Positions 7,515-15,756 of a DNA stretch of 64,000 nucleotides are shown here, in pieces. The notes beneath the pieces were generated by a model that searched no databases, was not told the DNA's origin, and saw only the letters and a list, made by a program, of their open reading frames with translations. The position numbers and the translations under genes were made by a program. The stretch comes from Nocardioides pinisoli. GTDB lineage: Bacteria > Actinomycetota > Actinomycetes > Propionibacteriales > Nocardioidaceae. The first letter of the stretch is position 1; every line of letters begins with the position of its first letter. The DNA is taken from positions 62,001 to 126,000 of the forward strand of contig NZ_JANARS010000006.1 of the NCBI RefSeq assembly GCF_024199985.1. Direction: 5' to 3'.

Positions 7515-8614
7515 CAGCCGACCCCGACGAACTGCGACGGCGCGGTGTACGTACCGCTCGCGGTGACCTGCAGAACCGCAGCCGCACCCCGGTGCCGCAC
7601 GCCGGTGCCGAAGCCACGGACGAACAAGGCATCCTGTAGCGGATAGTCAGGAACACGACCTCGCACGATGTTGAGGCCGCGCAAGCTTGTCGTCGGGTGC
7701 TCGCGGAAGCCGACGGGGTTGAACTGACTGTTGTCGCCGCCCGTGGATACGCAGAGCACGTAGCCAGCAGGGATGAGCGAATTCTCCCCAACCCACGCGG
7801 GCCCGTACGCACCGATGAGCGGCTGATCGCCGATCGATGCCGGAGGCGTGTCACCGACCACCGTCTCAGTCGTGAGCCGAGCCGGAGCGCCAGCGCCAGG
7901 GATGAAGTCGAACGAGCCAGAGCCGCCACTGGCGGTGCTGCGGAACCCGCGGATCACGTTCGCCTGCGCGCGGTTCACCAACAGGACGAGCCGACCGTTG
8001 CGGCCTTGCCCGTAACCGTGCTCCAGAACAAGCTCCATGAGCGCATCCACGCTGACCTGAGTGAGGCTCGCGTTGGCCGTCGTGACGTAGTGAGTGTGAG
8101 TCGGTCCGAAGGTCCTTCCGTCGTAATCCGGCGGCACCATCGAGTCGCCGTTCCACAACGGCAGAACCGCCTTCCCCTCCTTGTTGGTGCGGGCGGTGTT
8201 GTTGAACAAGGCCGCCATAACGCCTTGAAAGACCTGCTTGGAGTCGGCCTCCATCACTGAGTTCGTGATGGCGTCCGTCTGCTCCTTGGTAGCGTCGGCG
8301 AGGAACTGCCAGGTGAATCGCGTCGCCGCGTCGCGCCAGCGGAACATGAAGCCCAGTTCCGCCTGAGTGATAGTGGGCCGCGTGCCAACCGGCTCGCCGT
8401 ACTCGGACGCGTCCTCGAAGTCGTTGCCGGTGAAGGTCTGGAGGACCGCGTCAACAGAGAGCGTGGTCTTGAACGAGAGCAGGTTGACGATCGTGCCGCG
8501 GCGAGCGTTGTACTCGGCGACCGCGTCGCTGTAGTCCTGCCAAAGCTTGTTGAGATCGGTGCCGTCAGCGAGCGCAGTGAGCAGATCGCCTCCGGCGTTG
8601 ATGCCCCTTGCCAT
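7514..8614 (-). CDS. HK97-fold major capsid-like protein
   Basis: A 366-aa protein that reads as a phage major capsid protein. A short N-terminal helical region (about 1-45) precedes a body with SVDAVLQTFTGNDFEDASEY, an E-loop-like segment, a long alpha segment near 100-150 (TWQFLADATKEQTDAITNSV) and a beta-rich C-terminal part with VRGRVPDYPLQDALFVRGFG. Such proteins assemble into icosahedral shells. No protease, scaffold or portal gene is adjacent, so if assembly is real it must use helper-phage parts or be self-sufficient. AAGGGG lies about 8 nt before the ATG. Similar lone capsid genes occur in capsid-forming satellites; encapsulin-like use is a less likely alternative. Family assignment is by overall pattern, not an alignment. 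Confidence 0.72.
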   Translation of the reverse strand: MARGINAGGDLLTALADGTDLNKLWQDYSDAVAEYNARRGTIVNLLSFKTTLSVDAVLQTFTGNDFEDASEYGEPVGTRPTITQAELGFMFRWRDAATRFTWQFLADATKEQTDAITNSVMEADSKQVFQGVMAALFNNTARTNKEGKAVLPLWNGDSMVPPDYDGRTFGPTHTHYVTTANASLTQVSVDALMELVLEHGYGQGRNGRLVLLVNRAQANVIRGFRSTASGGSGSFDFIPGAGAPARLTTETVVGDTPPASIGDQPLIGAYGPAWVGENSLIPAGYVLCVSTGGDNSQFNPVGFREHPTTSLRGLNIVRGRVPDYPLQDALFVRGFGTGVRHRGAAAVLQVTASGTYTAPSQFVGVG

Positions 8615-8632
8615 GAGCGTCCCCTTCCGGGA

Positions 8633-8652
8633 TTGATTGAGCCTTCAATCAA
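8633..8652. promoter_or_regulatory. Operator-like palindrome upstream of the capsid gene (site 1)
   Basis: TTGATTGA-GCCT-TCAATCAA is a perfect 8+8 inverted repeat 19 bp before the capsid ATG. Its inner core ATTGA-N4-TCAAT recurs at 8731. The position fits repression of capsid transcription by one of the element's HTH proteins. A TAGCGT hexamer on the minus strand just upstream could be the -10 box. Confidence 0.6.
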
Positions 8653-8730
8653 CGACGCTAAGGTGCTCGCTCGACCGGTCTGTGCCGTTCGTGTGCGCCC
8701 CGTGCGGCGCTCACTCCTCTGGCGACCTCT

Positions 8731-8744
8731 ATTGAGTTGTCAAT
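8731..8744. promoter_or_regulatory. Operator-like palindrome (site 2) overlapping a TTGACA box
   Basis: ATTGA-GTTG-TCAAT repeats the core of site 1. On the minus strand it contains TTGACA (8743-8738), a consensus -35 hexamer, so a bound protein would block a leftward promoter. No convincing -10 was found at 17 nt. Confidence 0.5.
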
Positions 8745-8808
8745 CCGAGCGTCCTGCTGAGCGCCCTCACCCACCCCCGACGACTTGGTCAGGAGTGAGA
8801 GACAGCGC

Positions 8809-9036
8809 TCAGGAAGCGCGTTTTGGAGCCCGACCGGCCTTCTTGCCGACGGGCACCATCGACCGCTCCATGAGCGCTTCGAGGTCGGCGGTCTTGAAGA
8901 AGCACGGCCCTGTGGGACCGCCCGGATAGAAGCGGTTCAGCCGCCCCTCGTACGACCAGCGCTTGAGTTGGCGCTCGGACAGTCCGAATACGGCGGGGAC
9001 GTCCTGCTTGCGGATGTACATCGGGTGCTCGGTCAC
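8809..9036 (-). CDS. Small helix-turn-helix DNA-binding protein (excisionase/AlpA-like)
   Basis: A 75-aa protein with an HTH spanning about 8-40 (RKQDVPAVFGLSERQLKRWSYEGRLNRFY) and a PTGPCFFKTADLEALMERSM segment typical of excisionase or AlpA-type regulators. A basic tail follows. The start is GTG at 9036, with GAGGAG about 6 nt upstream; the in-frame ATG at 9021 is an alternative. It is the element's first gene next to the tRNA and lies upstream of the operator pair before the capsid gene, so it may control the capsid unit. Confidence 0.7.
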   Translation of the reverse strand: MTEHPMYIRKQDVPAVFGLSERQLKRWSYEGRLNRFYPGGPTGPCFFKTADLEALMERSMVPVGKKAGRAPKRAS

Positions 9037-9405
9037 GCGAGGCTCCTCGGATCAGCGGGTCCGAAGACGACATTGGCCACCAGACCCGACGTTGCTGTCG
9101 GATCGGTGGCCCATGGAGCACCAGCCGTCACTGGTTGGGCTACCGCGTACCAGGGTGCGTCCTCTGCCAGCGATCTCTTTCGCTGCGGGGCTCGTCGCCT
9201 GCCTGACGTTCTGCCGCGATCCTACGCCGGTCCACGAGCATGCGGTTGCTGCTCAGCAGCCTCCCTCGACCGCCTCCGGCCGCCGTGGACCGCGGTGAAG
9301 CCGTGGTGTTGTCGGAGCGCCGAAAGAGCGCGACATTCCCTGCACGTCGAGCGCTCCGATCCCGAATCGCGGTCGCCGCCGCAGGTAGGCGTGGGTTTCA
9401 CTCGG
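9037..9405. other. Non-coding end of the element next to the tRNA
   Basis: No convincing gene is present in these 369 bp. The region holds the nested inverted repeat at 9075-9111. It should contain the right attachment-site arm next to the tRNA 3' end at 9406. Confidence 0.5.
9075..9111. repeat. Nested inverted repeat near the element end
   Basis: An outer stem GGCCACC (9075-9081) pairs with GGTGGCC (9105-9111), and an inner stem CCGAC (9086-9090) pairs with GTCGG (9097-9101), around a 6-nt loop. It has no U-run, so it may be a protein-binding or structural element rather than a terminator. Confidence 0.5.
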
Positions 9406-9479
9406 TGCCCCGGCTGGGGTTCGAACCCAGACTGTGCGGTTTTTAAGACCGCTTCCTCTACCGGTTGGGATACCGGGGC
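9406..9479 (-). tRNA. tRNA with UAA anticodon but short variable loop (tRNA-Leu-like), integration target
   Basis: On the minus strand a complete cloverleaf is visible. A perfect 7-bp acceptor stem joins GCCCCGG to CCGGGGC, with discriminator A and no encoded CCA. The anticodon stem GCGGT/ACCGC encloses loop CUUAAAA, giving anticodon UAA (9445-9443). The variable loop is 5 nt (ACAGU), the T stem is CUGGG/CCCAG and the T loop UUCGAAC. The D stem has one C-A mismatch. The UAA anticodon decodes UUA leucine, but bacterial tRNA-Leu normally has a long variable arm, absent here. Its 3' end faces the mobile element, so it probably carries the attachment site. Confidence 0.85.
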
Positions 9480-9496
9480 GTCGACCCGCAGTCGGG

Positions 9497-10054
9497 TCAG
9501 AGGTAGGTCTTCCGAGCGTAGACGGCGTGCGCGCCGGCCGCGCGGTCGAGGAAGAGCAGCCCGTCGCAGTGGTCGATCTCGTGCTGCAGCGCCCGCGCCT
9601 CGAAGGCCTCGGCCTCGAGCTCGACCTCCTCGCCGGTGCCGGGCAGCCATCCGCGTACGACGATCCGGCTGGGGCGCTTCACGTCGCCGGTGAAGTCGGG
9701 CACGGACATGCAGCCCTCGCGCGCCTTCTCGTTGCGGCTGCCGGAGACGACCTCGGCGTTGCACAGCACGAAGGTGCCGTGGTGCCCGCGGGTCTTGGGG
9801 TGCTCGGACACGTCGACGCAGAACACCTTGGCCCCCACCCCGACCTGGGGCGCGGCCAGCCCGACGCAGCCGGGCGAGACGCGCATGGTGGCGACGAGGT
9901 CGGCGGCGAGGCGTACGACGTCGGGCGAGGTCGGGTCGACCGTCTCGCCGAGCGTGGACAGCACGGCCGCGGGCGCGCGGACGACCTCGCGCACCTCTCC
10001 GGCCACGCCGAGATCGGTCTCGGCCCACTCCAGGACCCGAGTGTTGACGACCAT
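9497..10054 (-). CDS. def: Peptide deformylase
   Basis: This 185-aa metalloenzyme removes the formyl group from the N-terminal methionine of new proteins. All three signature motifs are present: GLAAPQVG (65-72), EGCMSVP (113-119, with the metal-binding Cys) and QHEIDH (157-162, with catalytic Glu159 and two metal ligands). The second motif reads CMS instead of the usual CLS, a conservative change. Length is normal for the family. It is last in a leftward run with the ACT, UDG and Ppx genes. Confidence 0.95.
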   Translation of the reverse strand: MVVNTRVLEWAETDLGVAGEVREVVRAPAAVLSTLGETVDPTSPDVVRLAADLVATMRVSPGCVGLAAPQVGVGAKVFCVDVSEHPKTRGHHGTFVLCNAEVVSGSRNEKAREGCMSVPDFTGDVKRPSRIVVRGWLPGTGEEVELEAEAFEARALQHEIDHCDGLLFLDRAAGAHAVYARKTYL

Positions 10055-10065
10055 GGCGCGGCCGC

Positions 10066-10593
10066 TCAGAGCTCGTCGGCGTCGGCCGGGTGGAGCGAGA
10101 CCCCGACACCGAGGTCGGCGGCGACGCGCGTCAGCTCGCCCTCGACGGCGGCCACGTCGGCGCCCGCCGGCAGGTCGACCTCCGCGACGAGCAGGTAGAG
10201 GTCACCGGCGAGACGCGTGGTGAGGTCGGTGATGTTGCCTCCCGCCCCGGCGACGACCGCAGCGACGGCCGACACGATGCCGGGGCGGTCCGCGCCGTGC
10301 ACCGACAGCACCCACGCGGTGCCGTCGCCGGCTTCCACGTGCTCGGTCGGGACCTCCCGGACGGTGACGGTGAGGCTGCCGTCGGCGGTGAGCGGCGCGA
10401 GCGCCTGCTCGATCTCCGCGTCGGGCGCCGCGCCCTCGCACACCAGCATCATCGCGAAGTGGCCGCGCAGCAGGGTCATCGTCGAGTCCTCGAGGTTGAG
10501 GCCCAGCCCGGCGAGCTTGTCGGTGGTCTCGGCGATGATGCCGGGACGGTCGTGGCCGAGGACGGTGATGGCGTGGAGGGTCACGTCCGACAT
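10066..10593 (-). CDS. Tandem ACT-domain regulatory protein (GcvR-like)
   Basis: The 175-aa protein has two ACT domains. The first starts HAITVLGHDRPGIIAETT (7-24) and the second WVLSVHGADRPGIVSAVA (about 93-110). This layout matches the GcvR/ACT amino-acid-sensing family, which binds small ligands such as glycine to modulate regulators. No partner regulator is adjacent. The gene begins 4 nt after the UDG stop, so it is in the same operon as udg and ppx. Confidence 0.85.
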   Translation of the reverse strand: MSDVTLHAITVLGHDRPGIIAETTDKLAGLGLNLEDSTMTLLRGHFAMMLVCEGAAPDAEIEQALAPLTADGSLTVTVREVPTEHVEAGDGTAWVLSVHGADRPGIVSAVAAVVAGAGGNITDLTTRLAGDLYLLVAEVDLPAGADVAAVEGELTRVAADLGVGVSLHPADADEL

Positions 10594-10597
10594 GGTC

Positions 10598-11431
10598 TCA
10601 GAGGTCGGAGCGTGTCAGCGCCCGTGCCCGCTCGAAGACCTCGTCGGTCATCTCGCGGGTGAGCCGGCGGGTGTAGGTGTTGTGCGGCGAGGGGTGGTAG
10701 CAGCCGAGCAGCGTCACGTCGCCCAGCGCCACCTCGGCACCGTGGGCGAACTTTGGACGCCTCGCCGGTGCGGGCGCCCCGGCCGCGACCAGCGAGCGGA
10801 CGGCCCCTTCCCACCCGAACGCCCCCAGCGCCACGACCGCCCGCACGGTGGGGAGCAGCGCCAGCTCGGCGGCGATCCACGGCGCGCAGGTGTCGCGCTC
10901 GACGGCGGTCGGCTTGTTGTCCGGGGGCGCGCACCTCACGGTCGCGACCATGCGCGCCCCGACGAGCCGCTGCCCGTCGCCGGCGTGGTCACTGGTCCCC
11001 TGCGCCGCCCAGCCCGTGCGGTGCAGGCTCGCGAAGAGCCAGTCGGCGCTCGGGTCGCCGGTGAAGATGCGGCCGGTGCGGTTGCCGCCGTTGGCCGCCG
11101 GGGCCAGCCCGACGACGAGCAGCGACGGCTCGGGGTCGCCCCAGCCCGGGATCGGGCGCCCCCAGTAGGGCTGGTCGGCGAACGACGCCCGCTTCTCCAC
11201 CGCGACGCCCTCGCGCCACGCGACCAGCCGCGGGCACGCCGAGCACACGCTCACCCGGGCGTCGAGCTCGGGCAGCGGCGCGTCGTGGGCGAGTCGTCGT
11301 ACGTCGTCGGCGTCGCGCGCCACCGGCGTGTCCGGCGCGCCCGGGTCGTCGGGCCACCCGACGCCGGGAGCCACGGGGCTGGTGAACGCCCCGCCGACGA
11401 CGGGGTGGGGCAGCAGGACGGGGCCGGTCAT
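10598..11431 (-). CDS. Uracil-DNA glycosylase, family 5 (UdgB-type)
   Basis: The 277-aa enzyme should excise uracil and other deaminated bases from DNA. An N-terminal cluster beginning CSACPRLVAWRE carries Fe-S-type cysteines. The motif GLAPAANGGNRTGRIFTGD has the family 5 active-site form, with Ala where family 1 has the catalytic Asp. CYHPSPHNTYTRRLT is the C-terminal HP-S loop. The ATG at 11431 overlaps the ppx stop as ATGA; the long frame upstream of it is antisense to ppx and discarded. Confidence 0.9.
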   Translation of the reverse strand: MTGPVLLPHPVVGGAFTSPVAPGVGWPDDPGAPDTPVARDADDVRRLAHDAPLPELDARVSVCSACPRLVAWREGVAVEKRASFADQPYWGRPIPGWGDPEPSLLVVGLAPAANGGNRTGRIFTGDPSADWLFASLHRTGWAAQGTSDHAGDGQRLVGARMVATVRCAPPDNKPTAVERDTCAPWIAAELALLPTVRAVVALGAFGWEGAVRSLVAAGAPAPARRPKFAHGAEVALGDVTLLGCYHPSPHNTYTRRLTREMTDEVFERARALTRSDL

Positions 11432-12360
11432 CGCGCGATGGCGGCGGCGATGCCGTGCAGGATGTCGGCCTCGGAGACCACGTGCTCCATGACCGGCACG
11501 CGGTCGAGGATGCGGGTCCAGATGAGGGCGCCCGCGCCGATGACGTCGGCGCGTCCGGGGTGCATGTAGGGCAGCGACCGTCGCTGGGCGACGGTCATCG
11601 CGAGCAGGTCGGCGACGTAGGAGGCGGTCGCGGCGTTGGGCAGGACGGCCTGGTCGAACGCCTCGCGGTCGTAGCAGCCCAGGCCAAGCACGCCGCACGC
11701 GACGGTCTTGATCGTGCCCGAGGTGCCGACGACGGTGCGCGCGCGCCCGAGCGGGATGCCGGAGTCGTCGAGGTGCCGGTCGATGTCGGCGACGCACGCC
11801 GCGACCTCGTCGGCGGTGGGCGGGTCACCGGCGAGGTGGCGCTCGTGGAGCCGGACGGAGCCGATGTCCATCGACACCGCCCTCCGGTCGCCGCCGCGCC
11901 CCAGCACCAGCTCGGTCGAGCCGCCGCCGATGTCGACGACGAGCACCGGCTCGGGCGGCATCGGGACCTGCGCGGCGATGGCGCCGGCGTAGACCAGCGC
12001 CGCCTCCTCGTCGCCGGACAGCACCTCCGGCTCGATGCCCAGCCGACGGCGTACGCCCTCGGCGAAGACCGCGGCGTTGCTCGCGTCACGGGTGGCGGAC
12101 GTGGCGCAGAAGCGCATCCGCTCGGTCGGGACACCGTGGCGCCGGATCACCTCGGCGAACTCGTCGATGGCCGCGAAGGTGCGCTCCAGCGCCTCGTCGG
12201 CGAGCAGGCCCGTGCGGTCGACGCCCTGGCCGAGCCGCACGACGCGGGAGTCACGCAGCGCGACGTCGAGCCGTCCGTCGTCGCGGACGGTCCCGATGAG
12301 GACCTTGATCGAGTTGGTCCCGCAGTCGATCGCCGCGACGGTGGTCTCCGACTGGGTCAT
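11428..12360 (-). CDS. ppx: Exopolyphosphatase / guanosine pentaphosphate phosphatase (Ppx/GppA)
   Basis: The 310-aa protein belongs to the sugar-kinase/Hsp70-fold Ppx/GppA family, which hydrolyses polyphosphate or pppGpp. The phosphate-1 loop is AAIDCGTNSIKVLIG (9-23). The second nucleotide motif is VVDIGGGSTEL (about 145-155), followed by SMDIGSVRLHERH. It is the short actinobacterial form without a C-terminal extension. It is coupled to udg downstream and begins 4 nt after the DUF501 stop. Confidence 0.92.
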   Translation of the reverse strand: MTQSETTVAAIDCGTNSIKVLIGTVRDDGRLDVALRDSRVVRLGQGVDRTGLLADEALERTFAAIDEFAEVIRRHGVPTERMRFCATSATRDASNAAVFAEGVRRRLGIEPEVLSGDEEAALVYAGAIAAQVPMPPEPVLVVDIGGGSTELVLGRGGDRRAVSMDIGSVRLHERHLAGDPPTADEVAACVADIDRHLDDSGIPLGRARTVVGTSGTIKTVACGVLGLGCYDREAFDQAVLPNAATASYVADLLAMTVAQRRSLPYMHPGRADVIGAGALIWTRILDRVPVMEHVVSEADILHGIAAAIAR

Positions 12361-12364
12361 GCCG

Positions 12365-12889
12365 TCATTGTGCCGGGGGCCGCTCGACGCAGGGACCGGA
12401 CGCCCACCAGTCGCCGAGCAGGTCGAGGACCTCGTCGCCCAGCGGGTTGACCCCGCGGCCCATCGCGAGGGACTGGCCGGCGAGCACGTGGAGGCACTTG
12501 ACCCGGTCGGGCATCCCGCCGGCGGTGATGCCCTCGATCTCGGGGACGTCGAGCCCGGCCCGCTCGCCCACCTCGGCGCGGAAGGCGAGGTAGCGCTCGT
12601 GCGCCGTCCGGTAGGCCGCCGCGAGCTCCTCGTCGGTGCCGAGGCGCTCCTGCATCTCCTTCATCAGGCCGGACCCCTCGAGGGTGCCGATGCGTGAGGC
12701 GGCGCGCGGGCAGGTCAGGTAGAAGGTCGTCGGGAACGGGGTGCCGTTGGGCAGCCGGGGCTCGGTGGTCACCACGTCGGGGTTGCCGCACGGGCACCGG
12801 TGGCCGACGGAGTCGATGCCGCGGGGTCGCCGCTTGAGCTGGGCGTGGATGGCGGCCTCGTCGGCCGGGTCGATCTTCTGCTGGTTCAC
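12365..12889 (-). CDS. DUF501 domain protein
   Basis: A 174-aa conserved actinobacterial protein of unknown function. It contains CPCGNPDVVTTEPRLPNGTPFPT (about 29-51) and a Leu-rich region ending DRVKCLHVLAGQSLA, all typical of DUF501. Its fixed position between the FtsB-like gene and ppx is characteristic of this phylum. The GTG start (12889) overlaps the FtsB stop as GTGA. Confidence 0.9.
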   Translation of the reverse strand: MNQQKIDPADEAAIHAQLKRRPRGIDSVGHRCPCGNPDVVTTEPRLPNGTPFPTTFYLTCPRAASRIGTLEGSGLMKEMQERLGTDEELAAAYRTAHERYLAFRAEVGERAGLDVPEIEGITAGGMPDRVKCLHVLAGQSLAMGRGVNPLGDEVLDLLGDWWASGPCVERPPAQ

Positions 12890-13506
12890 TGCTTCGTCCC
12901 GTCGACGAGGTCGACCGGCTCCTGTTCGGGCGGGGGCGGGTTGCCGGCGAGCTCCATCGACTCCCACGCCGATGTCCACCAGGCCTTGGGCACCGTCTTG
13001 ATGACGTCGTCCGGGTCGTTGAGCGAGGCCTGTGCCTCGATGGGCTCGCCGTCGGGCCCGATCACCTCGAAGCCGGCCTCGCCGGGCATCAGGTAGCCGA
13101 ACCGGGCGCGGGCCTGCGCCTTGACGTAGGCGGGATCGTCCCACCGCTTCTTCTCACGCTCGAGGTCGTTGATGCTGGCCTCGCGCTCGGCGATCTGGGC
13201 CTTGAGGTCGCCGATGTGGGACCGCTGCTGGAGGTAGGCCCGCAGCGAGGACGCGTAGGACACGGTCAGCACCGCGAGCACGAGCACCAGCACCGCGGCA
13301 CGCCCGGTGAAGCGAGGCCGGCGCGCGGTGCTGCGCGTGGCAGGACGCGCCGTCGCGGCGAGGGGCTCCGCGGTCCGCGAGGACGTCGTACGCGTCCCGG
13401 CCGCCCTCGGTCGTGAGCCGCGGGCGCCGGGGTGCGTGCTGGAGCCCTGCCTCGGACCGCGCGACCCTCCGGGCCCGCCCCGAGGCGTACGGCGCTGGGA
13501 AGGCAT
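12886..13506 (-). CDS. FtsB/DivIC-like septum formation protein
   Basis: A 206-aa single-pass membrane protein. Residues 1-68 are a disordered, Arg/Pro/Ser-rich cytoplasmic tail. A transmembrane helix follows at about 70-86 (AAVLVLVLAVLTVSYA), then a coiled coil (DLKAQIAEREASINDLEREK) and a conserved patch DDPAYVKAQARARFGY...PGE. This is the FtsB/DivIC arrangement; the protein should join the FtsQ-FtsL-FtsB divisome complex. The ATG at 13506 is used because the longer frame would run into enolase. It follows enolase, as in most actinobacteria. Confidence 0.9.
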   Translation of the reverse strand: MPSQRRTPRGGPGGSRGPRQGSSTHPGARGSRPRAAGTRTTSSRTAEPLAATARPATRSTARRPRFTGRAAVLVLVLAVLTVSYASSLRAYLQQRSHIGDLKAQIAEREASINDLEREKKRWDDPAYVKAQARARFGYLMPGEAGFEVIGPDGEPIEAQASLNDPDDVIKTVPKAWWTSAWESMELAGNPPPPEQEPVDLVDGTKQ

Positions 13507-13525
13507 GCAGGCCAGTCTGCCTGCT

Positions 13526-14878
<1,353 letters not shown>

Positions 14879-14934
14879 TCACGCGCGAGACGTACGTCGT
14901 CGGGGTGTCCGTGCGCGCCGCTACCGTGCGCCGC

Positions 14935-15756
14935 GTGCCGACCCCCGCCGACCACCTCCTGGCCCTCGTCGAGCGCGCCGGGCGGGCCGGGGAGGACGAC
15001 GCGATGCTCGACCGGCTGCGCCTGGCGATGGCCGGGGAGTCCCCGGCGAGGTTCGCCGGCCGCCTCGTGCTCGAGCGGGCCGCCCACCTGGTGGCGACGA
15101 CCGATCGCACCCTCGGCGACATCGCGTCCGAGTCCGGCTTCCGGGGCTACGACGTCTTCGCGCGCGCCTTCCGGCGCGAGCTCGGCGCCCTGCCGTCGCA
15201 GTGGCGGGCCGACCCGACGTCCCACCTGATCGACGCCCCGGGCGACGCCCACGTCCACCCGCCGGACGGCGTCCGGCTGCCCGCTCGGTGGACGATGGAC
15301 TCCGTGGACCTGGTCGTCGACATGGCAGAGCGCCACGTGCGCCTCGTGACGAGCCTCGTCGAGGCCGCCGCACAGGTGGCCGGGCCCGAGCTCGACCGAC
15401 CCGTCGACGGTGGCGCCCTCCGATCGGCCCTGGCCTCCGCCGTGCGGCAGCTGACCGTCTTCACCGCCCTCGCCCGCGACACCGACGCCGACACCGACAC
15501 ACCGGCCGACGACGAGCACCTGGGCGTGCTGCTCGAGCGCGTGGCGCGGGTCGGTCCCGACTTCGTCGGGTCGGTCGCCCGGCTGGGCGCGACCGGTCGC
15601 TTCGACGAGGCGTTCGTCGAGGCGTTCGGGCCGGAACCCACCACGACCTCGTTCGCCTCGATGCTCACCCGCATGCTCACCGACGCCGACGACACGCTCC
15701 TGCTCGTCCGGACCCGGCTCCGCGAGTGCGGCGTCGCCTGGCAGGTGCCCGCATGA
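14935..15756 (+). CDS. AraC-type transcriptional regulator with C-terminal helical domain
   Basis: The 273-aa protein has the second half of an AraC HTH near 60-90 (TLGDIASESGFRGYDVFARAFRRELGALPSQWR). A region of about 150 residues follows, with alternating helices (LVVDMAERHVRLVTSLVEAA, LRSALASAVRQLTVFTALA) that could be DinB-like. It may be a ligand-sensing module. The GTG at 14935 is the preferred start; several upstream GTG codons are in frame and the choice is uncertain. Its stop overlaps the permease ATG as ATGA, so it may control that transporter. Confidence 0.75.
   Translation: MPTPADHLLALVERAGRAGEDDAMLDRLRLAMAGESPARFAGRLVLERAAHLVATTDRTLGDIASESGFRGYDVFARAFRRELGALPSQWRADPTSHLIDAPGDAHVHPPDGVRLPARWTMDSVDLVVDMAERHVRLVTSLVEAAAQVAGPELDRPVDGGALRSALASAVRQLTVFTALARDTDADTDTPADDEHLGVLLERVARVGPDFVGSVARLGATGRFDEAFVEAFGPEPTTTSFASMLTRMLTDADDTLLLVRTRLRECGVAWQVPA

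Larger units (their letters stand above)
1..9405. mobile_element. Integrated mobile element, putative capsid-encoding phage satellite (left end outside window)
   Basis: All genes from the tRNA 3' end (9406) to the window start read leftward and are visibly less GC-rich than the chromosome to the right. The content is typical of an integrative phage-like element: tyrosine integrase, serine recombinase, two small HTH proteins, TOPRIM primase, RepA-like ATPase, a repeat cluster suited to an origin, a small-terminase-like zinc-finger protein and a major capsid-like protein, plus restriction-modification-like cargo. Portal, large terminase, protease and tail genes are not seen, which argues against a complete prophage. 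The right boundary is inferred from the tRNA, since integrases commonly use tRNA 3' ends. A second copy of the tRNA 3' end was looked for in 1-9400 and not found, so the left attachment site should lie beyond position 1. Confidence 0.75.

Noticed and set aside
7514..8614. Capsid-like protein as an encapsulin nanocompartment
   Set aside because: It sits in an integrase/primase/terminase-like element without an enzyme cargo gene, so phage-capsid use is the better reading.
1..9400. A second copy of the tRNA 3' end (left attachment site)
   Set aside because: No repeat of the T-arm/acceptor sequence was seen, so the left site must lie outside the window.
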